The notes under the pieces are model-generated. The model had not been told where the DNA came from, made no database searches, and saw only the letters and a list, made by a program, of their open reading frames with translations. From positions 5,468,501 to 5,532,500 of the forward strand of contig NC_068971.1 of the NCBI RefSeq assembly GCF_016808095.1: 64,000 nt of DNA. Direction: 5' to 3'. Source of the stretch: Vigna angularis. Lineage: Eukaryota; Streptophyta; Magnoliopsida; Fabales; Fabaceae. Shown here piece after piece: positions 37,054-53,039 of the stretch. Position 1 is the stretch's first letter. Every line of letters begins with the position of its first letter. Made by a program: the position numbers and the translations under genes.

Positions 37054-37745
37054 AAAACGAAATAGAAGGGAAATGGGGATTGAGCGGTGGGTAGGGTCTT
37101 GGGTGAAAAAATGGTAGGTAGGAAAACAATGTTGGGAAAGTGATATATTTTTAGGAGGTTTGCAGAGTAATTGAAAATAGGATAATGAAAGTAGTTTAAA
37201 TTATAAAGGATAATGAAAGTTAATATTAAAGTAATAATTTCTTTAGAATGTTACAGGACTGATGTGATTAATGATCATTTCTTAATATCTTAAGAAAATT
37301 GTGTTTTCCATTGAGCTAATGTTGAAGAGTCTAACAGAGTTAGAATAAAAAAGAGAGGTTTAAATTTTTTTATTTGTGTTTTATGAGAAGTTCAAAACAA
37401 AGAAGATGTAACACTCTGGATGAAACAAATCATACTAGATACCAATTCGATTTTGATTACACCATCTAAAGAGAAAGAGTCCTTATCAATGGACTCACGT
37501 TCAAAAGAAGATTATGACACAAGAAAATTTTATGCATTTATATGCTAAATTTGGTGTTGTCAATAAACAAGGATATTAAGAGAATAAATCACTCTATACA
37601 AACTGAATTTACTGTTACAATGAATGAATTAGATTTATATTTCCTCTTTTATGTTGTGATTGTTTATTATCTTATAATATAAATATAAATTAATAATAAA
37701 GAAACTGTATATTTGTATCTCTTACGAAGACGAATTAAAAAACAA

Positions 37746-40341
<2,596 letters not shown>

Positions 40342-40459
40342 TGTTAGAAGTGAATTTTAAGCCTAATTCAATCCCAAAAACTGGTTTATAAGATGAAATT
40401 TACATCCATTTATAAATTATGAATTGGTCTTATCTCTAGTCGACGTGGCACTTCTAATA
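40342..40459 (+). repeat. Short TRIM-like solo LTR
   Basis: 118 bp from TGTTAGAAG to CTTCTAATA, an imperfect inverted pair. It contains TAAGCCTAATTCAATCCC and CTTATCTCTAGTCGACGTGG, which I recognise as a dispersed repeat common in legume genomes. No primer site or partner LTR is present. Confidence 0.55.
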
Positions 40460-42903
40460 AAATATTTCATGTTAATTTCCATTTATCTCAAACACATAAT
40501 TATCTCTTGTTGTGTTTTATCAACATACATTTTGCAAATAATATTATTTTTAACACGAATTAATTCTACAAAAATCTCTATAAAAAACAATATTTTATTG
40601 GCTATGGTTTCGGCGTAGCGTCGAGATCAATTCTTTTTTTATCTGATCTTCCAATTCCAACTCCAACTCCAAATTAGGTTAAAACTTCTCTAATAGTATG
40701 TGTTTTTTACTGTTCAATTAAACTGAAAAAGTATAAATACATAATAAATCTGTTTAGTATTTATAGATTTGAAAAATAATCTTATTTAACTTTAACATAA
40801 TCATTTTTAACATTAATTTTCGTTTAACTCAATCAACCACTCAACTAGCTGATCAACTCTTTTGGAGTTAGAATCTGAATCTTTCGGTTTTCTCTTGACT
40901 GAACTTCATACTATACACAACTACTTTCATTTATCCTCTTTCATTACATTTAGAGATTCTTGTTCTAAATTCTTACATTAAAATTGATATATGTGATTAA
41001 TACTTTCATCCATTATGGACCACATTCCTCCTACACAAACATGTTGCCATGTGTTTGTACTTTATTATCTTTTTGTTGCATAACTTTAATCATTATTAAA
41101 AAATATATATTTACTAGGTCGATAGATATAATTATTTTTGTTTTTGAGTACGATCGGGACCACCACTTCATTGATAGATTTTGAAGCATATGAGTGGCTT
41201 TACGTAGTATTAAATATTCAACTTTCGGACGCACTAACCTAATACGGGAAACATCGTTTTTGGTGCACTCACCTTTCTTTTTTCTCCTTTACAAAAACAG
41301 GTGTGGACCAAATACTATAATAATCTAAATATTTTTATGCAAACAAAATTACCTTACACTTCCTTTCGTAGTTACACCAAATATTACAGAGAGCAGGTTT
41401 GATTGAATTGTTCTGTGAAAAAAGAAAAAGAACTTAGTAAATATTCATGAAAAGGTGGTTGATGTATGTTTTCAACACAATGTAATTAAATATATTGTGT
41501 AAAAAAATAAAAAACTTTCAAGCTGTGTTAATATTATCATATAAATAATTAAATTAACAACAGTAAAAATAATTACTAAAATTATTCTTACTAAATAACA
41601 TTATGTACATACAGGATAACGTCTATGTTTTCTCCAGCGAAATATTTACTTACAAAATAAATAAAAAAATATTTCAAATAAAATTATAAAACTTATTTAT
41701 ATTTAATTTCATAATTATAATAATAATAAAAAATATTATTATAAAAATAAGAAAAATATCTAAAAATAATTACTTAAAAAGTGATATTAATAAAATCGTT
41801 ATTTTAATTATAAAAAATTATTAAAAAGGTAAAATTGAAAATTAAATATATGGAAAAATAAATCTCCTTTATATGTAGATATAGATAAATAAAATATATA
41901 TTTTTTTACCGAAATAATATATCTTTTCAATTATTTCTTGTCTTTTTTTTTTCTTTCCCCTTTTCTTTCTCTTTTTTACCAAATGGAGTTTTAACTTAAA
42001 AAAAGTTGAACTACTTATGTGTACCCACACATCCACCTTTATGAAAAGAACAATATATCTTCATTCATTAAATAAAAGTATTGAATGGAAAAGAATTTCT
42101 TAAAACATTGTTGTTTGTTTACTACTACAAGGTTTATGAATAGTAGGTGAGAGAACAAAAAATCACTTTTTTCGAAATAAAATAACATGAGAGGTACCAC
42201 TGTTACATTATGGTTTTATTTGTGGAATGGTACAAGGGACTTTTGTTTTGAATTTTAGATGCTTGAAGTTGGAAAAACAACTTTAATTTAGTTTTCTAAA
42301 ACCAGCCTTTTATAAAAATAATGTTTTCCATGATATATTGACCAAGTTTTCAATAAAAAAATCTTTCAAGAAAATATATTTAATTTTACGTTCCAGTATA
42401 ATAAAGAAATTGTAATTCATGTATCTCTTACAAAAGAGAAACAAAATTTTCTTTCAACGTTATTAAATTAAATAGGTTATATATAATTAAATATAACAGA
42501 AGATAGTAATATAATACTTAGTTAAAAAAGGCTATCACTTTTATTATTTTATCATTGCAAACAATTATTTATTTACCCACATTATGCATATTAGTGATTA
42601 AAGTGTTTCATTTTGTAATACAAAGCAAATATATTGTTTTGAAACAACCATACACCAAAAATAGAAAATAAAATTTAAATTTTTTTCTCATGACAAAAAA
42701 ATTAAATTTTACTTTTTTATTTTTAATTTTAAAAATTATTCCCCTAACTCTTTAAGAGACAAAACAATTATGTACTCTACGATGGCACAAAATTTATAGT
42801 AATCTTTATCACTTCAACTTTTTTCACTTGAGGGCTTTACTCTGTGTACTACCTCATCTTAGCCATTAAATTTACATCTAGAAGTTACTCTTAACTCAAG
42901 GTA
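40460..42903. other. Duplicated upstream sequence of subtilase copy 3
   Basis: No gene is seen. The GTGGCTTTACGTAG segment near 41194 matches one near 11209 upstream of copy 2. The stretch 42410-42903 matches 62940-63240 near the window end. Both suggest that the duplicated unit carried several kilobases of upstream DNA. Confidence 0.5.
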
Positions 42904-43275
42904 TAAAATATAGGTTTAATCATTGGTGAAGTCCTTATTTGAAATGAGAATCTCAAATTGATCTTTTTCTTTTTTGGTGTCTTAATTGAATCTTTATTTT
43001 GTAAAAATTGCAACAATTACATATTTGCCGTTAAATTGGGCCTAACGGTGTTATAGGTAAGTTGACGTGACATGGTGATGTTGGCTTTAAATGACGTTAC
43101 ACACCCAATCAACCAATGGGAGGCAGCCACCTCATCAGATCTTGTCACGTCAACTTCATCTCTTCCACCAGAAACCCTAATATTCACTTTCTCCTTCCTT
43201 ATGCCGCCATTAATATCCCTAAGCCAACAACCACCTCCTGTCACCACGAGCTCCACCAAAAACTTGATAACTTTT

Positions 43276-44427
43276 TGGTAAGTATACCAAATCTTACAAG
43301 TAATACAGTGAATAAGTAAAGTATCGTTCTTCCAAGGGAATTTGAGTCACATTATTCTTTTTAAGATTATTTATCAAAATCAATTAACGAGGATAACATT
43401 TTGATTTCAATTTGTGAAAATGGCATAGAATTAACAGTGTAAAAATTTAAGATTGTAAAATTTGAATAAATATCACCAGAATTGGTCTTTGACTAACATT
43501 ATAGTAACATCCTGAACAAAATACTTCTCTATTCAAGCATTCACATAAGTGTATCTTGATTTAATTCCTTAAAACAAGTTCTAAAATTATCTATTAAATT
43601 ATTAATTCCTTAATTAATTTAACAGATAACTTTGCATTACGTTCAGATGTTGAGAATGACCAAAAGCACAGAAGTTATTCCTAGCGTAGTTACTTTTAGT
43701 TGTTTTTCTAACGTTTCTGTTCTAAAAATACTTTCCAGTACAAAAGAACGTTTAAAATTAATTATACTTCCGTATAATTATAAGCAAGTCAAGAAAAGCA
43801 CAAGAACAATCACATATATTGCATAGGAAAATTACATTAATGTATTGTCATACAACCAATTCCAATGAACAGAAAAACTAGTCTCTCCTAGACATCTAGA
43901 ATGTATTCTTTCAGCAATTCCTTGCAGAAAGTGTAGTCTTGATGCCTTGAAGTGTCTCCTGAAGTTCTCCAGTATTTTTCGTGCTCTGCTTGTGTGTTAG
44001 AAGATATTTTTTGTCTTTCTATCACGTCTTTTTAAACCACTTAACTTCATTAATTCGCTTAGCGCACATGTGTGTATGCGCTGTGCAAATTTTCTTAACT
44101 GCCACATTTCAACTGATGTTATTCGCTCAGCGCACATGTGTGTATGCGCTGTGTGAATTTTCTTAACTGCCGCACTTCAACTAATGTTATTCGCTCAGCG
44201 CACATGTATTGGTGCGCTGTGCGAATGTACTCCTTCTAGCAGTGCAATTTACGGCTTGCGCTTTGCGAGAATTGGCTAACAACAGTCTAAATAATACAAC
44301 CTTTCCTGTACAATGTTTAACATAACGTTCTACTACCTATTACAACTTTTCAATGAGGAACAACATGAATAATTACAAGATTGAGCTCATTTATAAGTGT
44401 AAAAACAACTCTTTTTCACACTTATCA
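43276..44427. repeat. Repeat nested in the Mutator-like element
   Basis: About 1150 bp between two gene-like flanks. It begins TGGTAAGTATACC and ends CACTTATCA, so on the - strand it runs TG...CA like a solo LTR, but no 5-bp duplication is visible. Its first part resembles the insert in CACTA element 1 at about 7695. Confidence 0.5.
44053..44230. repeat. 68-bp tandem repeat with hairpin core
   Basis: Copies start at 44053, 44121 and 44189 (the third partial). Each holds TTCGCTCAGCGCA and, about 10 bp later, TGCGCTGTGCGAA, a near-perfect inverted pair that can fold into a GC-rich stem. Confidence 0.88.
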
Positions 44428-45409
44428 ATGTGTCGCCACAATCCTTCAAGAACCCTAATCGCGAGCTTCTCAAATCCTTCATCTCTAGAAACCTGTAGCA
44501 AATTAGAAACCCAATTAACCCCAATTTTTAGAAACTCTCAAAAGAACCACGACAGCACCACCAATTTCATTACGAACTTAGGCCACTGTGACGCAATTAG
44601 TTCACATCAGTAACCATTCTCTTCGTCGCAGAACCACCACAACCATGGAAAACAACCACCATGAGCATCCATTTGCACACAGAGAAACCTAGAACCAAAA
44701 GAAAAACCCAATAGCAAACATAACCCACCATCTTTTTCGCAACCTACGAAACCAATTAGCGCACCACTGTGAAAACTCTTCCTCGTGCATCCACAAAATC
44801 GGACCACCGTGACTCACCCAGATTGCAATCAATCTTCGCCTTCCAAAGCGAATCCCCAAACCCAATCACAAGTTTGTCTACCTAGTTTGCGTAAACCACG
44901 CCTCTGTCTTCCTCGAGCAACCACCACTGTGAAGCCAACCTCCATTCTCGTTCCCAAATCGCACTTGCACAGAAAACCCAGAAACCAATAAATTGCACTC
45001 AAGCAATCCATGAACCATTCTTCCTCACGAACACCATAAAACCCATTTATTATCGCACCACCACGAGTTCTATAGCCAGAATTCGCGAAATCCTAACTTG
45101 CAATAAAAGAACCAAGCAAGAAACCCAGAATTGTGACTTTGTGCCACCATCAGCGAACAACACCCTTCTTCGCGATGCAATCAACCCCTCTACACAAACC
45201 TTAATCTGTGCAACATCAGCATGCCACGTCATTTAAAAAACTAACAAAATTAACATCAGCATATCCCGTCAAATTGAGTATAACATTGTTAAACACAATT
45301 TAGCAGTAGAAGTATAATTATTGTAATTTTCATAAAATAAAAAGAAAATTAATTTGAGATTCTCATTCCCAAATAAGGACTTCTCGGGAATGATTAAACC
45401 TAAAATATA

Positions 45410-46143
45410 TTATATATTAAATATGAAAGATTGATACGTTATTATTACAGTTATCTTCTTCATTTTTAAGTTTATTTAAAACACAAGGTATTAAATTTAA
45501 TTGCATTTTATGCATATTGACGTGTTTTTTTATAAATTTGAAATTTAACATCCAGTTATAACGGAAGATACGTAGTAATTAATATATATTTAAATTATAA
45601 ATTTAAAATTAATTTAATTTTATAAAATTAGTTTAGCTAGATATAATTTATATTCTCATATATACTATAATTTAATCTTATCTAATTAATATGTGTACTA
45701 AAACAAAACTGAATTTTTACGTTTATTATTTTTGTCTTTTTATAATTGTTTTAGGTTAAATATAAATTCGAAAAAGGTGAATTTACGTTTATTTCGTCTG
45801 CTCTTGTGCAATGGAGGCCCTACAAAGGTCACAACTCATGCCACCCTCATTTGTAGGTGCTTTTGTCTTCACAATGTGAAAGAGAAGGTGGAAAAGAAGT
45901 TGGTGTTATGGTTTTTTAAATCACTTTTTACATTTGATCTTCTTATCATACATTAATTTTAATTTTTATGTCTAATCCATTTAGGTCAAATATAAATCTG
46001 ACGCATGAAAATTCGACATAAATTTATATCTAACTTAAATGAGTCAAACATAAAATATCTATAAAATTATAAAATATAAAAATTAAAAAATTATTTATCA
46101 AAATATCATCACACATTTTTCATGTTTTATTGAATATAGATTG
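45410..46143. other. Upstream region of subtilase copy 3
   Basis: AT-rich. A less AT-rich segment at about 45780-45900 has an open frame without a recognised domain. It may be the interior of a broken CACTA element whose right end lies at 46175. Confidence 0.35.
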
Positions 46144-46175
46144 GTTGACGTAAAATGTTATTTTTGCATTAGTGA
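46144..46175. mobile_element. Right terminus of a broken CACTA element
   Basis: The end reads ATGTTATTTTTGCATTAGTG, whose inverse CACTAATGCAAAAATAACAT closely matches the right end of CACTA element 1 (CACTAGTGCAAAAATAACAT). A TTGACGT motif sits just inside. No left end was found. Confidence 0.45.
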
Positions 46176-46522
46176 ATTAATTGTAGTATTAAATTCAAAT
46201 ATAAAAATGAACATCTTGTCGTAATAAATCCTAGTAATAATAATAATATAAATTTTATAATTCTTATATCATATTAAAATGATAAATTTAAATTTAATTG
46301 AATCGTGTATTAATCTTAAAATGAAATATACTGCTACTTTTATAATGAAATATGTTATTATAAAAAGAATAAATGAGCTAAAAGAAAGTTTTAGAGAGAG
46401 ATTGACGAAGAAAAGAAAAAGTTCAGTTGTCTCCTTATTATATTTTAAAAGCAAAAGCCATGTCATGCACATTTCCCAAAGATCAAAAGAGAAGATTTAA
46501 GGGCTAACAAACAAAGATGTCC

Positions 46523-46530
46523 TATAAATA
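46523..46530 (+). promoter_or_regulatory. Putative TATA box of subtilase copy 3
   Basis: TATAAATA, 38-45 bp before the start codon, implying a very short 5' leader. The upstream block 46446-46500 is shared with copy 2 and with 63704-63765. Confidence 0.6.
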
Positions 46531-46567
46531 TGCATTTCATAGCTGGTAGGCATCATCACAAGAAAAC

Positions 46568-49500
46568 ATGGGCAGCTCCATTTTTCTCCTCCGCCTTATA
46601 CTTACCTCCTTTCTTCTTTTCACTTTCTTCCTCGAAACAGTTCATGGCACCAGAAAGGCAATCAAACTGCTTTTTTGCTTATTGCTCATTCATCTGACAC
46701 CAAAATTGTAGCACCAAATTATGATGATGATTTTTCTTGTGATGTTGCTCATCATTCATCATTGCTTATATTTCACCAATGTTTGATCTTGTTTGCAGAG
46801 TTACATTGTATACTTGGGAGCACACTCTCATGGTTCCAGCCCTACTTCTGTTGACCTCCAAACTGCTACTTTTTCTCATTATCATTTACTAGCTTCAACC
46901 CTCGGAAGGTATCAAATCATGGTTTCTTCTGTAATTTTTTTTTATCAATTATTGTCCTGTTATACATTCAACTTTCAAGACCCAATCATATATTGTTATT
47001 CTCATATTGTTTTTATTCAGTAGTTATTCGTTCCACTAACTTTAATTTCATAATTTTACATAAAAAAATAAATTTATAAAATAAAATAATAAATTTCAAT
47101 TGTTAATGTTTTCCTTGTTAATATAACTTTATTTATTCACAGAGAAATTTAAATAAAAAATGAGTAACAATCAATCATATATATAGATTAGATATCATAT
47201 ATAGTACTGTCTTTGTCCCATTAATAAACAAATTAAACTGTCTAAATCCATACTCACGTGCTTTTAATATCCTACCGTGGATTACCCACATGTTTGGGGG
47301 TAAGACTTTTACCATTTCTACTGATATTATGTTTAAGGATAAAAATACATTGTTAGAAAGAAAAAAGAATCCCATTAAAAAAATGAATATATATCTGTAC
47401 CAATAATGATTATATGAATAATCGAAAAACCATTAAAATAGCTATGAATAACAATGATTGATAAAATTAATGAATATTTACGCTATTAATATAACTACGC
47501 GACAAAAATCATTGGAAGAATCTTTTTGGAGATTGACTATAAATAATTTACTCTAACTTTTACTCAGTACGTCCTCTGCTGATAAAAAACAAGCTTAGTA
47601 CGTCTTTCTCGCGTAGCCTTTTACAGTTCAAGCATGTAAACTAAGTAAGTATATTAACTTAATTGCGTTGAAATTAAACTTATTTGATTAGAATGCATAG
47701 TACACAAACTAACAATCATAAAAGGTTCTTAATAAGGTCTGTGACATAACAAAGAAATGAACATATAATAGTAGTAGGATGAATGCATGACGTGTAATTA
47801 ATGGTTTGACAGTGAAGAGAAAGCGAAAGAGGCAGTTATTTACTCATACAACAAACACATAAATGGGTTTGCAGCAATGCTGGAAGAGGAAGAAGCAGCA
47901 GATATTGGCAGTGAGTATGCTAGCTTCCATTCATTACCTATTCTTTTTAATTTTGTTTTGTTTAATATTTGTTTATGACAAAAGTGTTTGGAACGAGGCA
48001 GAAAACCCTAACGTGGTGTCAGTGTTCTTGAGCAAAAAACATGAACTGCATACTACCCGCTCATGGGAATTTCTTGGACTACAGAGAAATGGTAAGAACT
48101 CTGCATGGCAGAAGGGAAGCTTTGGTGAAAATACAATAATTGCAAACATCGACACTGGTAAGCTTAGTTATCTATTATTTGCATGGGAATTTATGTGCAT
48201 TCTTTAGTCCTGAATTTGGCGTTGAATAGGTGTTTGGCCAGAGTCCGAGAGCTTCAGTGATAAAGGATATGGTCCTGTTCCCTCCAAATGGCGTGGGGGT
48301 AATGTTTGTCAGATTAACAAACTTCCACGCTCTAAGGCAAATCTATGCAACAGGTTCTTCTTCTCTTTTACCCTTTCTTTTTCTTCAATATATATTACAA
48401 ATTCTGAAATAGTAAGGACTTATAACTTCAAAAAGAAATGACAATAATTGGAGACAAAATAAGAAATTATAATTTCGTGGGACCTTTTACAAACTGTTTC
48501 TATCCTTGGGAGACATAATTCATCGTTCATTTGTTTTATAATGTTTGATTTCGTGTCTCTAAGTACTTTACAAGTCCACCACCTTTCTCTTTCTCTTTTT
48601 CTTTTTCAACTATCTTTATACTTTGTCCCAAGTTTCTTACATTATTCAATTTATACATAGATATCGTATTCAAAACCATGTATTATCTGTCTTTTTTTTA
48701 GATATTGTTAATAATATGCTCGTGCGTATGAACAGAAAGCTGATAGGAGCAAGATTCTTCAACAAAGCTTTCCAGGCTTACAATGGCGAACTTGTTCCAT
48801 CGCTGCAAACAGCGCGTGATTTCATGGGGCACGGGACCCACACTCTATCAACCGCTGGGGGCAATTTCGTCCGAGGCGCAAGCGTATTTGCGGTGGGCAA
48901 CGGCACCGCAAAGGGTGGGTCCCCTAGAGCACGAGTTGCAGCGTACAAAGTGTGTTGGTCTCTGACGGACCCTGCCGGTTGTTACGGCGCCGACGTGTTG
49001 GCTGCTATCGACCAAGCCATCGATGACGGCGTTGATGTCATCAATCTTTCAGTTGGTGGCAGTTACGTGGTGACCCCCGAAGGAATATTCACCGACGAAG
49101 TTTCCATCGGAGCCTTCCATGCCATTTCTAGAAATATCGTGGTAGTTGCCTCTGCCGGAAATAATGGACCAACACCTGGCTCTGTGGTCAATGTGGCTCC
49201 TTGGGTCTTCACCATCGCTGCTAGCACCATAGACAGAGATTTCAGCAGCAATTTAACCATTAACAACAATCAGCAAATCGAGGTACCATCCTCTCTAATT
49301 AAAACGTCTACGACTAATTGTTATTCTAACCTATCCATGAAAATATATATATATATATAAATCTATCAAGAAAGTGATAATCCTAATAACATCAAATATT
49401 TTGTGAAAGTATAAGATTTTTGAAGTAAAAGTATAATTTTCTTTTATTTGATATGTAGGAAAGAAAAGGAAAGAACAAAATTAATGGGCTCCACGTATGG

Positions 49501-52500
49501 AAAAACTTTCTTCATCACGTGGCCACTTCATAAGGCTAAAAAATCTATGAGAAAGTCTTCAATAATATATGCACTGCAAAATTTACATAGCTGGTCACCG
49601 ACAAATGTTCTCGTTTAATATTTTATCCGTCGCTGTAAATTTTTTTACTGGTCTTATACCAATATTTCAAAGGGGAAACTACATTATTAATCTCATAATT
49701 TTGTTAAATTAAAATGGGTAGTATTGAAAAATACAACTTGGTTAGTGGTTGACAAAGTAAATCAAATGATGATGTTTTCAAAAGGCAAAAAGTTCATTAA
49801 AGGAAAATCGATAATTCAATATAACGTTTTTTAGGAAAGAGTTTAACGTACACAATTTTAAATGTGCTTTCTCACAATATATGAATATGCATTTTGGTTT
49901 TTTTTATTTTTTATTCCATGATTTAGTTTAATCTCCTACTTTACTCCATAATAATCAAATGGCAAAGTGACACTAAAGTCTCCTGATGTGATTGGTATAC
50001 GTAGGACTGGTTTGTATCTAAGACTGATGGATACATGTGCACATACAATTGGTGTTGCTGTAAAGAGCTGACAAGTATAAATTTAACCACAGAAATTAAT
50101 AAGAAAGGATGAATTTTAAATTTTTATACTAAATTGTCTTTTAAAATATGATTTTTTCTCTTTAAAAATTTGCAAAAGTCATCTTATTTTATTTTACTAT
50201 TTTAGAAGTAGTATTTTTTAATTTACATAACGATGAATGAGTGCAATTTATATTAAGTTGTTCGTTGGTATACAACTTTGTTCTAATTAAATATATTTTC
50301 ATTATTTAGTTCACAATTATCTCTTTTGAATTCTACAAGTTATTAAAACATATGGGAAACCATGGATAAAACAAAAATATAGAATCACATATAGTATTAA
50401 TGTGAATATGAATATATTAATTTTCCTAGAGGTGAATATGATTGGTTCAAGTTACCATCAGTACAACAAGAACTTCACATGGGTTGTCCAAGATAACACG
50501 AACCATGACGTCGTTCTAATTGGAAATCTAGCAGAGATATATTGAAAAATTGAAGAAAAATGAGGGTCCCTCAAATAATTTCAGTTCTCCAAAGTTCTTT
50601 TTCTAACTGGATGGGTTAAAATGAATTGTGTCATCTAAATTGAGGTCCACATATCCTAATCAACTCAGACTGAAATTAGTTTATCAGAATATATAAACTT
50701 AGATTGACTCAAATCGATAATGGATCTAAATCGACTCGATTCAACTTTTTGCATTCGTTTTCTGTTTTCATTTTTACTTCTCTAATTTATTTTTTTTATA
50801 AATTTCTGGCATCATAACGTTGGTTTAGTGTTGTATATAATTTATTAAGTTTGTGTTATAAACTTGCAGGGAGCGAGTCTTTTTGTAAACTTGCCACCGA
50901 ATCAGGCCTTTTCTCTGATCCTGTCCACAGATGCTAAACTTGCCAATGCAACATTTCGAGACGCGTAAGTACAAAATCTCACAGCCTTAATTTGCTTCAA
51001 ACAACCTTTTTTATTAGAATATTAATGTTTCTTACACTGTTCTTGTTGTTGACATGTGTGTATATATTGGTGCAGTCAACTGTGTAGGCGTGGAACACTT
51101 GATCCTGCAAAAGTAAAGGGCAAAATAGTGCGTTGTATTCGAGATGGAAAGATAAAATCAGTTGCTGAGGGTAATGAAGCTCTTTCTTCAGGCGCACAGG
51201 GAATGATTTTGGGCAATCAAAAGCAAAATGGAAAAACAACTTTTGGCGAGCCTCATGTTCTCTCCACTGTGGGAACAAATGATGACCATGCAGGAGGACA
51301 GTCTGATTTTTTCTTAACTGCAACGTAACTATATATCCTTCATGCACTTCAAAATTGTTTAGCAGTTTTCAAATGACATCCTACAAAACATTTCCTCCAT
51401 TTTTTATTCATGCACACGTACATTTTTGCAGGGACCCTATAGAATCAGGTGCTACCATAAGAATGTCCCCAGCAAGGACGTTATTTGGAAGAAAGCCAGC
51501 TCCAGTTATGGCTTCATTCTCATCTCGAGGACCCAATAAGATTCAACCATCAATACTCAAGGTGCAGCACGTCCACATTAGTTAATTAGTATATATTTGA
51601 TTCATCTGTTATGATCAACTGTGTATATTTCTCTCTCTATGTGTTCGTGTTTTTTTATGAAACTCTTGTTTTATTTTGGTTTCAGCCCGATGTGACTGCA
51701 CCTGGTGTGAACATACTTGCTGCCTACTCAGAATTCGCAAGTGCATCAACCTTGCTAACAGACAAACGTCGTGGGTTTAAATTCAATGTATTGCAAGGAA
51801 CTTCTATGTCTTGCCCTCATGTTGCTGGCATCGCTGGACTTCTCAAAACACGTTATCCTAGTTGGAGTCCTGCTGCTATAAAATCAGCAATCATGACCAC
51901 AGGTGTGAATCTCTAATTTCATAATTTCATAAGTTTTGGTTTTCTACCAAATTGTAACATAGTTAAGTATATATATACCTTTGCAGCAACCACACGAGAC
52001 AACATAAACAGGCCAATACAGGATGCGTTTGCTAAAACACTGGCAACTCCCTTTGCTTATGGTTCAGGACATGTTCAACCTGACCTTGCCATAGATCCCG
52101 GCCTCGTTTACGATCTAGGCCTCACTGATTACTTGAACTTCTTATGCGCTTCTGGATACGACCAACAACTCATTTCTGCTCTCAATTTCAATAGAACTTT
52201 CATTTGTTCAGGCACTCACAGTGTGACAGATTTGAACTACCCTTCAATCACATTGCCAAATCTAGGCTTAAAAGCCGTAACCATTACTCGCACGGTAACG
52301 AATGTTGGAACACCAAGCACATACACTGCAACTGCCCAACTACCTGGATATAACATTGCCGTCGTGCCAAATTCCTTGACTTTCAATAAAATTGGTGAAA
52401 AGAAGACGTTCAAGGTGACTGTGCACGCAAGCAGTGTAACTAAGCGGAGAACTTATCAATTTGGAGAATTGCGATGGACAGATGGAAAACATATAGTAAG

Positions 52501-52528
52501 GAGTCCTATTACAGTAAAGCGCAGATGA
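46568..52528 (+). CDS. Subtilisin-like serine protease, SBT5.3/AIR3-like (copy 3)
   Basis: A secreted subtilase of 785 aa, intact. Eleven exons join in frame: 46568-46657, 46799-46908, 47813-47910, 48002-48157, 48230-48353, 48736-49282, 50870-50964, 51076-51324, 51432-51561, 51686-51902 and 51987-52528. It has a signal peptide (1-27), an I9 propeptide (about 31-115), and an S8 domain with Asp150 (NIDTG), His225 (GHGTHT), oxyanion Asn335 (SAGNN) and Ser573 (GTSMSCPH). A PA domain spans about 376-490 and a Fn3-like tail ends KRR. Intron 1 again has a GC donor (AAG/GCAATC). Intron 6 is 1587 bp, against 259 bp in copy 2. The AIR3 relative in Arabidopsis is auxin-induced during lateral-root emergence; whether this one is cannot be told from the sequence. 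Confidence 0.94.
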
Positions 52529-53034
52529 AAAACTCTTCAATGGAGTTGGTTGAGTTGAGATCCTTGCTTATCATAGTAATTGCGTGGACGCGTGGAAAAT
52601 CAGATGTAATTAAGTTTCACTCCAGCTAGGATCTCATCTCATGTTATGGTAATGGTTGTGTTGTTTTTTTTCTGGGATAATGTCTACGTGTTTGGTTTTT
52701 TCTCTATCTGTTATGATGTATTGTGTGCTTTATGTATAATAAGAACATTAATAATGGAGATTCAGGCAAGTTCGCATCACATGCCAACGTTCTTCTCAAA
52801 CTAGATCACTCTTGAAGAATTAATCTTAGAATTTGAGTTTCATCTTATCCCAATGAAGACTAATCCAGTTCTAAATCAATCTTACATACATAATATAGTG
52901 GAGCTATATATATAACTAATTAATTAGGATCCCTAACACCTCCATTTCGTTGAAGATAAAATATTTCATCTTAATGATTTGTTTTAACTATTTTATGTTA
53001 AATATTTTAAAATAAGAGAGCAATGATAATGCAC
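52529..53034. other. 3' flank of subtilase copy 3
   Basis: It shares its first part (TCTTCAATGGAGTTGGTTG) with the other copies, then diverges. No canonical AATAAA lies within the first 150 bp; AATAAG near 52738 is the nearest variant noted. Confidence 0.5.
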
Positions 53035-53039
53035 GTTAG

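Larger units (their letters stand above)
42913..45400. mobile_element. Mutator-like element with 9-bp target duplication
   Basis: Both ends read GGTTTAATCATT inward, and perfect 9-bp duplications TAAAATATA flank it (42904-42912 and 45401-45409), the size expected for Mutator elements. The inverted arms run for about 190 bp (42913-43100 and 45215-45400). The interior is less AT-rich and gene-like in composition, but no domain was recognised and no transposase is present. A separate repeat is nested at 43276-44427. Confidence 0.88.

Noticed and set aside
40342..40459. Cassandra-type TRIM
   Set aside because: No 5S-rRNA-like promoter sequence is present in the block.
44353..45232. Overlapping open frames on both strands inside the Mutator-like element
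   Set aside because: No domain was recognised and frames exist on both strands because of base composition; captured gene sequence remains possible but is unproven.
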